The notes under the pieces: generated by a model
The model's database searches: none
What the model saw: the letters and a program-made list of their open reading frames with translations, nothing else
Told to the model about the DNA's origin: nothing
Assembly (NCBI GenBank): GCA_025656505.1
Contig: JAHXHR010000019.1
Coordinates: 1 to 38,676, forward strand
Source: Candidatus Thiodiazotropha sp. (ex Epidulcina cf. delphinae)
GTDB lineage: Bacteria > Pseudomonadota > Gammaproteobacteria > Chromatiales > Chromatiaceae
Direction: 5' to 3'
DNA: 38,676 bases
Position numbers and translations under genes: made by a program
Part shown: positions 33,235 to 38,676 of the stretch, one piece after another
Numbering within the stretch: position 1 is the stretch's first letter
How the letters are laid out: every line of letters starts with the position of its first letter

Positions 33235-33447
33235 CGGAAAAGTTTCTGGTATAGTGCCACGCTTCGGGGCGCTGGGTCGGTTAGCGCCCATTACGATCGC
33301 AAGGTCGTCGGAACGTCTTGAGCCGTTTGCTTCTCCCTCATCGGGGACGGTGCTTCCCGCTTAATAACGGAATTCCTTTTTCCAGCCCGGACCGGCTCCC
33401 GCCAGTAATGCTGCCGCAGGGAGGGCAAGACCGGAGTACTCTTTCCA

Positions 33448-34884
33448 ATGTCATTTGAGAATCTCGGCCTGTCGGCCGAACTCCTGCGCGCCATACGCGA
33501 GCAGGGCTACACTGAACCTACCCCGATTCAACGTAAGGCGATACCCGCCATCCTTGATGGCAGGGACGTTATGGCCGGCGCCCAGACCGGCACAGGCAAG
33601 ACTGCCGGCTTTACCCTCCCCCTACTGCAACGGCTGGGCAAAGCCCCGATCAAAGGCGACCAGCGCCCTGTACGGGCGCTGGTCCTCACGCCAACCCGTG
33701 AACTGGCGGCCCAGGTGGCCGATAGCGTGGATACCTACGGTCGCCACATGCCGTTGCGCTCGGCCGTGATCTTCGGGGGGGTCAAGATCAACCCTCAGAT
33801 CGAAAAACTGCGCCGTGGCGTCGATATCCTGGTAGCCACCCCAGGCAGGCTGCTGGATCATGCCGGCCAGAAGACGGTGGACCTGTCGCAGATTGAGATA
33901 TTGGTGCTGGATGAAGCGGATCGCATGTTGGACATGGGTTTCATCCATGACATCCGCAAGGTGCTGGCGTTGTTGCCCGCAAACAGCGCACGTCAAAATC
34001 TTCTCTTTTCCGCCACCTTTTCCAGTGATATAAAAAGGCTTGCCGGCCGACTGCTCGATCACCCTGAACTGATTGAGGTTGCCCGCCGAAACACAACCGC
34101 TGAGCGGATTAAACAAGTGGTTCATCCTGTGGATAAATGCCGCAAGCGAGAAATGCTGAGCCATATGATCGGCTCCCACAACTGGCGTCAGGTATTGGTC
34201 TTCACGCGCACCAAACATGGCGCAAATCGCTTGGCCCAACAACTCGAAAAAGACGGTCTGAGCGCTACTGCAATTCACGGCAATAAAAGCCAGGGCGCAC
34301 GCACCCGGGCATTGGCCGGGTTCAAGAGTGGCGAGGTGCGCGTACTGGTCGCCACCGATATCGCAGCTCGCGGCCTGGATATCGACCAACTGCCCCATGT
34401 CGTGAATTACGAATTGCCCAATGTGCCTGAGGACTATGTACATCGCATCGGACGCACCGGACGGGCGGGCAATGAAGGAGAAGCCATCTCGTTGGTCTGT
34501 GTGGATGAACACAAACTGTTACAGGACATTGAGCGGCTATTGAAACAGAAGATTCCCGAACTAGCGCTAGAGGGCTACGAACCGGACCCAAGCATTCGAG
34601 CAGAGCCGATTCAGAAACGCAGGAACGGCAGTAATCACGCCCAAAACAGAAAGCCTGATAGTCAAAGAAAAGCTGATGAAGCTACTGGTGAGAGACCGCT
34701 GAATGCACGCCGGAACTCGAATTTAAAATACAAAAATGAGCAATCCTCCCAAGCAAAGGCGTCTCATAAACATAACCGACGCAAACAGAGCGAGGATAAA
34801 ACCAAATCGGCACATCGGCATACACGACCTGGGCAGAGAAAAGAGACCGCCGCATTATTGGGCGGCGGCTTCCATGACGACTGA
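33448..34884 (+). CDS. rhlE: DEAD-box RNA helicase RhlE-like
   Basis: A 478-residue helicase. It has [17 protein letters not shown] motif [10 protein letters not shown], motif I AQTGTGKT, motif [13 protein letters not shown], motif III SAT and [10 protein letters not shown]. The C-terminal 90 residues are a disordered Lys/Arg/Gln/Asn tail, as in RhlE, which remodels ribosomal RNA. The 213-base interval before it contains no gene and could be a long leader; GGAG lies about ten bases before the ATG. RhlE and DeaD side by side suggests shared cold or ribosome-stress regulation (inference). Confidence 0.9.
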   Translation: MSFENLGLSAELLRAIREQGYTEPTPIQRKAIPAILDGRDVMAGAQTGTGKTAGFTLPLLQRLGKAPIKGDQRPVRALVLTPTRELAAQVADSVDTYGRHMPLRSAVIFGGVKINPQIEKLRRGVDILVATPGRLLDHAGQKTVDLSQIEILVLDEADRMLDMGFIHDIRKVLALLPANSARQNLLFSATFSSDIKRLAGRLLDHPELIEVARRNTTAERIKQVVHPVDKCRKREMLSHMIGSHNWRQVLVFTRTKHGANRLAQQLEKDGLSATAIHGNKSQGARTRALAGFKSGEVRVLVATDIAARGLDIDQLPHVVNYELPNVPEDYVHRIGRTGRAGNEGEAISLVCVDEHKLLQDIERLLKQKIPELALEGYEPDPSIRAEPIQKRRNGSNHAQNRKPDSQRKADEATGERPLNARRNSNLKYKNEQSSQAKASHKHNRRKQSEDKTKSAHRHTRPGQRKETAALLGGGFHDD

Positions 34885-35378
34885 CAGGGACAGGTACGCA
34901 TCCTTGGGATGGCAATGCCAAGCTAAAGGGCGTATCAGGTCGCCTCCCCTGATGCTGTCCTTTGTTCCAGGGATGCCCCTGACTGACCGGAATCCTGACA
35001 GCGTCAGCAGCCATGGTCTGCGAAGTGCCGATCAGCGGCACGGGAAAAACCATGGAAACACATATAACCTACTGTTTATAAACAAAAATACCGAACCGGC
35101 ACAGCGTTGGAATCAATACCTCCATATTGTATCCGGAATCACTATGCCTGTCCTTAACAAGCCTCATTCCAGGCATCTGCTGCTATGAGGTTTGCATTTC
35201 GGTAGCGGGCGATATATCTTGATCCGCCTGCATGATCTTAGTCCTGCCTATAACGCCTGGCATTCGCTGTTTCCTCACAGATACATCCGAATCGAGCTGC
35301 ATAGCGCCCACCGAGATTCGTGGTACCGGTTCGCTCATTGAGGCGGACATATTAGCAATTTATTGAGGTAATCAGAAG
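34885..35378 (+). promoter_or_regulatory. Long gene-free region, probable cold-shock leader
   Basis: No convincing ORF is present in this 494-base interval. The part nearest the cold-shock gene has many short hairpin-forming stretches, and TGAGGT precedes the start by nine bases. Cold-shock genes of the CspA type commonly carry long thermosensing leaders, so this is a plausible explanation. No specific promoter could be fixed. Confidence 0.3.
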
Positions 35379-35588
35379 ATGTCAGAAAGACAGACCGGAA
35401 CCGTTAAGTGGTTCGACAGCGGAAAAGGCTTTGGATTTATCGAGCGCGAGGGCGGCAAAGACCTGTTTGTCCATTTCCGCGCTATCGTCGGTGAAGGCCA
35501 TCGCTCACTTGAAGATGGGCAAAAAGTGGAGTTTACGGAAGTCGAAGGCAAGAAAGGCCCCCAGGCTGAAAACGTAGTTCCCTTGTAA
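35379..35588 (+). CDS. Cold-shock protein, CspA family
   Basis: A 69-residue single cold-shock domain. RNP1 is KGFGFI and RNP2 is LFVHF, after the typical [11 protein letters not shown] opening. It binds single-stranded RNA or DNA and melts structures, assisting translation at low temperature or under other stresses. Length is exactly that of the family. It is the third RNA-binding gene in a row on this strand. Confidence 0.95.
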   Translation: MSERQTGTVKWFDSGKGFGFIEREGGKDLFVHFRAIVGEGHRSLEDGQKVEFTEVEGKKGPQAENVVPL

Positions 35589-35714
35589 CACTTTATCTCC
35601 GTCTGCTGTCGAAAATCACATGGAGCGGCTTTTCCGCACCATTTTTTCAATGGATTAAACACGCGCAAGGATGCGCGACCGGCATTTCCGAAACACTACA
35701 CAAGGTCAAAATCA

Positions 35715-35981
35715 TTGATTACCCTTTCGGTCCGTGGTCTCCCCAGAACGACCACAGAAGAGAGCCTGACTGAGCTCTTTACGGAATACGGCGCAGTCCG
35801 TTCTCTCAAAATGGTAAAAGATCTCTTCTCTGGTGATTGCAAGGGCTTTGCCACCATCGATATGGAAGGACACGAAGCCCGGGCCGCCATCGCAGCACTC
35901 GATGGCAGCGATTTCAACGGCGACATGATCCGCGTCGGGCCAGACCGGCCGAGGAAAGCGCGCGGCGGGAAACGCCGTTGA
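35715..35981 (+). CDS. Single-RRM RNA-binding protein
   Basis: An 88-residue RNA-recognition-motif protein. RNP2 is LSVRGLP (residues 3-9) and RNP1 is CKGFATIDM (42-50). The rest of the beta-alpha-beta fold (LTELFTEYGAVRSLKMVKD, ARAAIAALDGSDFNG) and an Arg/Lys-rich tail follow. The start is TTG at 35715-35717, with AGGT ten bases upstream. Bacterial stand-alone RRM proteins of this type are common in cyanobacteria and some proteobacteria and are linked to cold response. A terminator follows nine bases after the stop. Confidence 0.9.
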   Translation: MITLSVRGLPRTTTEESLTELFTEYGAVRSLKMVKDLFSGDCKGFATIDMEGHEARAAIAALDGSDFNGDMIRVGPDRPRKARGGKRR

Positions 35982-35989
35982 CCATCCCT

Positions 35990-36024
35990 CGGTCTTGATC
36001 CATTAGGCTCAAGACCGGTTTTTT
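35990..36024 (+). terminator. Rho-independent terminator after the RRM gene
   Basis: CGGTCTTGA (35990-35998) and TCAAGACCG (36009-36017) form a perfect 9-bp stem with a 10-base loop, followed by G and six T residues. It ends the plus-strand RRM transcript and sits 17 bases before the convergent motB-like gene. Confidence 0.88.
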
Positions 36025-36040
36025 CGGTTGAGGGGTTAAC

Positions 36041-36766
36041 CTATAAAAACTCCACCCGCAAATTCACCCTGCGGTTCTCGGCGCGTCCGGCAGGATTGGA
36101 ATTATCGGCAGCCGGATGGGCGTCGGCATAGCTTACCGAACGCAACCGCTTAGTGGAAAAGCCCTGGTTCAACAGAAAGCGGGTTACGGCATTGGCTCTC
36201 GCCGCAGCCAACTCCCAATTCGATTGAAACCGGCCGCCCATAATCGGCCGGTCGTCAGTGTGGCCTTCCACTGAGATATTCGCATCGCCAATCTCCTGCA
36301 GGGTTTTGGCGAGCCGACTGAGCACAGGTTGTGCCTCGGGGAGTAGTTTTGCCTTACCGGAATTGAATAGGATGACATCGGCAATCTCCAATGAAATACC
36401 CTGTTCCCGCTGTACTATCTTTACTTCGCCCTGAAAGCGGGTCTCTATGGCGCTGACCAGACGATCCTCCGCCGTGACAGACTCAACGGCTTCTTGTTGC
36501 GGTTCGATCATTGCCTGAGGCTGCCGGAACTCCACCGGTTCTGCCATTACCGGAGGCTCCAGGGTACTCGTCGCCAATCCGTTCTCATCTTCAAGCGGCG
36601 GCAGATGCTGGACCGCCATTTGCCCCAACAGCACCACCAGCATGGCAAGAATGACACTCAGTACATCCACATAGATCAGCAACCACCCGGCATCCGTCTC
36701 CTCGGTTTCCCATGTATACCATGAGATGGCATCCAAAGGATCTGCCTTACCCGTTGTTGAAACCAT
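36041..36766 (-). CDS. motB: MotB/OmpA-domain stator protein
   Basis: A 241-residue MotB-like protein. It has a short cytoplasmic N-terminus and a single transmembrane helix (IYVDVLSVILAMLVVLLG, residues 31-48) with the proton-carrying Asp34, equivalent to Asp32 of E. coli MotB. A linker and an OmpA-like peptidoglycan-binding domain follow (ILFNSGKAKLLPEA, VEGHTDDRPI, NWELAAARANAV, NRRVNLRVEF). The ATG at 36764-36766 (MVSTTGK) is preferred. The frame also reads upstream into the repeat element, whose end supplies an alternative in-frame ATG. No other flagellar gene is nearby. The pair could also power a gliding, Tol-like or other process. Confidence 0.85.
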   Translation of the reverse strand: MVSTTGKADPLDAISWYTWETEETDAGWLLIYVDVLSVILAMLVVLLGQMAVQHLPPLEDENGLATSTLEPPVMAEPVEFRQPQAMIEPQQEAVESVTAEDRLVSAIETRFQGEVKIVQREQGISLEIADVILFNSGKAKLLPEAQPVLSRLAKTLQEIGDANISVEGHTDDRPIMGGRFQSNWELAAARANAVTRFLLNQGFSTKRLRSVSYADAHPAADNSNPAGRAENRRVNLRVEFL

Positions 36767-36770
36767 ATGA

Positions 36771-37020
36771 CTAGCCCGCATTTCTCACCAGGATTTGGAT
36801 TTTTGGCGCAACCAGACCGAAGCAGGTTGGACGATCGGGCGCAGAAGCATAGCCGGGCCTATGGTTCAAGCCCGATCGTTCAAGAGGCTCGGCCTGGTTG
36901 TTCCAAAAACCAAATAGGACAGACTGTCCGATGAATGCCATACGGTGAGAGATGCTAACCTGTTCAACTTTCATAAGTTTTCCTGTTAGTACGGCCCGTC
37001 TGGTGAGAAATACGGGCTAG
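36771..37020. repeat. CTAG-ended inverted-repeat element, family A copy 2
   Basis: A 250-bp element related to 6668-6942, with the same ends (CTAGCCCGCATTTCTCACC at left, complement at right with a few changes). It has the same outer stem and an inner stem pairing 36827-36840 with 36870-36883. The inner stem sequence differs from copy 1 but stays paired. It lies between the motA-like stop and the motB-like start, four bases from the latter. Confidence 0.85.
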
Positions 37021-37029
37021 CTCCAACCA

Positions 37030-37833
37030 TCAGTGAGAGGCGACCAATCGCAACTGAACCGCAGCCTGCTGCATATCCTGTTTTGAATTGATCTCATCCA
37101 TCATCTCCCGGATCAGTTCCGCATGTTGCCTGTCACACAGCATCATCACTGCCTGAAGGTGCGCCACACGACGGGTGATCAGTTGCCTGCCGCGCTGCTC
37201 CAACTTGCAGGCCATGGGCTTGAGCAGCAGATTCGCCAACACCAGACCATACACCGTGGTCAACATGGCGAACCCCATGGCGGCCCCGATGGATGCAAGA
37301 TCGCCCGATCCCAGGCCAAACAGCATCTGCACCAGACCGAGTAAGGTCCCGAGCATCCCGAAGGCAGGGGCGTAACCGCTCATGGCGCGCAGCATCTCGG
37401 CGGGACGACACAGATGGTCCCTATCCTCGGCGATCTGTCGCTGCAGGGCGAGATTGATCTGATCCCGAGGAAAACCGTCCAGCACGAGTTGAGTTCCCCT
37501 GCGCAACAGCGGCTCGCTAATCCTCTGAGTCATCGCCTCGGCCGGCCGGATTTCGCCGCGACGGAAGAAGTTTGCCGCCTGTAGGAAGCATCTGAAGCCC
37601 TCCTCGTCGTCACCGGTATCCGATTGGGTTTGCCAAATATCGGTCAGCAGATGCCAGAGGGTCAACACGGCCTTCAGCGAATGGCTCATGGTTGCAGTGA
37701 GCAAGGTGCCGCCGACCACCAGAAAAAGGCCGGAAACGATAGCGATTAGTCCCGACCCCGGGGCAAAAAGTTGGACACTGACAGCGAGGAGCAAAGAGAG
37801 CGATAGCGATCCTATCCAAAGATATATGGCCAA
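37030..37833 (-). CDS. motA: MotA/TolQ/ExbB-type proton channel protein
   Basis: A 267-residue MotA-like protein with four helices. Two lie near the N-terminus (IYLWIGSLSLSLLLAV, GLIAIVSGLFLVVGGTLL) and two in the channel part (GYAPAFGMLGTLLGLVQMLF, MGFAMLTTVYGLVLANLLLK), separated by a cytoplasmic domain. The frame is open to 37911, but AGGAG seven bases before TTG at 37831-37833 argues for the TTG start, which places the first helix at the N-terminus. It forms with the downstream MotB-like protein a proton-driven stator-like pair. The repeat element at 36771 separates the two genes. Confidence 0.83.
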   Translation of the reverse strand: MAIYLWIGSLSLSLLLAVSVQLFAPGSGLIAIVSGLFLVVGGTLLTATMSHSLKAVLTLWHLLTDIWQTQSDTGDDEEGFRCFLQAANFFRRGEIRPAEAMTQRISEPLLRRGTQLVLDGFPRDQINLALQRQIAEDRDHLCRPAEMLRAMSGYAPAFGMLGTLLGLVQMLFGLGSGDLASIGAAMGFAMLTTVYGLVLANLLLKPMACKLEQRGRQLITRRVAHLQAVMMLCDRQHAELIREMMDEINSKQDMQQAAVQLRLVASH

Positions 37834-38036
37834 TGCGGTTCTCCTGGTTAGTGTGACTTGAAAGAGTACTACGCAAATTGCAGGCCAGAATGATATCGAA
37901 GTGTCATTCACACCGGAATACCAGTATATTTACTAAGAAGTCCTGAATGTCGCCTAATCACCCTCGGGTTAGTAGCTGCCAGTGAATCGACTGCGTCGGC
38001 TTCCAATCATCTCTCATTCATCTTTGGAGAAGACCA

Positions 38037-38450
38037 ATGAAACTAATAACCGCAGCTACAGCACTATTGGCGCTCAACGCCCTGAATAGCGCCGCCAACG
38101 CATCGGACATCAACATGAATCCCGGTTTGTGGAAATGGACCGCGGTCATCGAGATGCCGGGCATGCCGATGCAACCACCCCCGAGTTCATACACGACCTG
38201 CATCACCAAGGCCGACTTTGTTCCCAAAGGGAATACCCAGGGCCAAAGCTGTAAGACCATCGATCTCCAGACCGAAGGAGACAAGGTCTCATGGAACATT
38301 ACCTGTACCCGACCGGGGAGTGTCACCACCAGTCAGGGCGACATCACCTACCACGGCGACACGGCTGAAGGTGTGATACACATCACTACCCAGGGGATGC
38401 AGATGACCTCCCGAACGACAGGGGAGCGTTTGGGATCCTGTAAGAAGTAA
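38037..38450 (+). CDS. DUF3617 periplasmic protein
   Basis: A 137-residue exported protein. The signal peptide is at 1-22 (ending SAANAS). The DUF3617 core follows: MNPGLWKWTAVIEMPGMPM, a Cys pair (TTCITKADFVP, GQSCKTID), WNITC and GDITYHGDTAEG. Four cysteines in the mature part (TTC, QSC, NITC, GSC) could form two disulfides. GGAGAA precedes the ATG. Function of the family is unknown. Confidence 0.88.
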   Translation: MKLITAATALLALNALNSAANASDINMNPGLWKWTAVIEMPGMPMQPPPSSYTTCITKADFVPKGNTQGQSCKTIDLQTEGDKVSWNITCTRPGSVTTSQGDITYHGDTAEGVIHITTQGMQMTSRTTGERLGSCKK

Positions 38451-38462
38451 GCCGGTACAAGA

Positions 38463-38609
38463 ATGCGTTTACCACCCGAACGAATTAAAAAAGGCTGTTC
38501 CCCAACCCAATTCAAAGTGGGTAAAAAGAGCGCCGCTATCCACCAGGTAATTCCGTACGTGATCAGTCCGCAAAGGATTCAAGGCGATCGGGTCGAGGTA
38601 ACGGAATAA
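38463..38609 (+). CDS. Doubtful 48-codon ORF at the window edge
   Basis: The ORF gives a basic 48-residue peptide (MRLPPERIKKGCSPTQFKVG onward, ending GDRVEVTE). I recognise no family and see no strong ribosome binding site. Immediately after it, GGTAACGG/CCGTTACC and CCGCTAATGCGG/CCGCAACGGCGG form two consecutive hairpins up to the end of the window. The stretch may be the edge of a mobile or structured element. Confidence 0.25.
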   Translation: MRLPPERIKKGCSPTQFKVGKKSAAIHQVIPYVISPQRIQGDRVEVTE

Positions 38610-38676
38610 CGCCCGTTACCCCTCCCACACCACCGCTAATGCGGTTTTCCGCAACGGCGGTTGGAACAAGCAACAT

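Overview
The window reads as chromosomal DNA of a gammaproteobacterium. Supporting signs are a hisB-hisH-hisA-hisF-hisI-hisE cluster running into tatABC, BipA/TypA, a D-aminoacyl-tRNA deacylase, CsrA, a PEP-CTERM exported protein and a respiration-rich gene set. Cytochromes, Sco, Tat, an orphan MotAB pair and many decayed mobile elements would fit a Chromatiales/Sedimenticola-like sulfur bacterium or a relative of lucinid-clam symbionts. That assignment is inference from gene content. No rRNA, tRNA, CRISPR array or intact insertion sequence was recognised.

Layout: 0.1-2.4 kb is a graveyard of at least three unrelated transposase fragments around a PEP-CTERM gene. 2.5-5.5 kb holds an SH3-domain envelope protein, a sigma-54 activator lacking a sensor domain, a LysR regulator and a small pentapeptide-repeat protein. 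5.5-12.4 kb is a long minus-strand block (remnant of pip, dtd, hisBHAFIE, tatABC). 12.46-12.68 kb is a gene-free stretch with a perfect 18-bp palindrome, repeated GGA motifs and a strong terminator, interpreted as a CsrA-sequestering small RNA. typA follows. 15.1-23.3 kb is a complete Bat-type operon (MoxR ATPase, DUF58, DUF4381, two VWA proteins, a TPR protein, BatD). 23.6 kb carries a CsrA paralogue with a repeat-containing tail.

24.0-27.1 kb (minus strand) is a TlpA-like thioredoxin, a DUF4266 small lipoprotein, a DUF3570 barrel and an ApbE flavin transferase. The barrel contains an ApbE-type flavinylation motif, so the cluster looks like an outer-membrane flavoprotein system. 27.2-30.8 kb has the tail of a lost heme A synthase, Sco, a membrane-anchored FAD/2Fe-2S reductase, a b-type cytochrome and an eight-haem c-type cytochrome. 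31.0-36.0 kb is an RNA-handling group (YaiI family, two DEAD-box helicases, a cold-shock protein, an RRM protein). 36.0-38.7 kb has a MotA/MotB pair and a DUF3617 protein.

The window is also peppered with small non-coding elements that all end in CTAG. They belong to at least three families with long terminal inverted repeats and nested palindromes. They sit between co-directional genes (tatB/tatC, hisE/tatA, DUF58/DUF4381, motA/motB), often only 4-10 bases from a start codon, and one fragment has split the 5' end of apbE. The most notable leads are the candidate CsrA-antagonist RNA with its GacA-like palindrome, the flavinylation motif in the DUF3570 barrel, and the CTAG elements, whose hairpins show compensatory base changes and whose ends can supply an ATG to the next gene.
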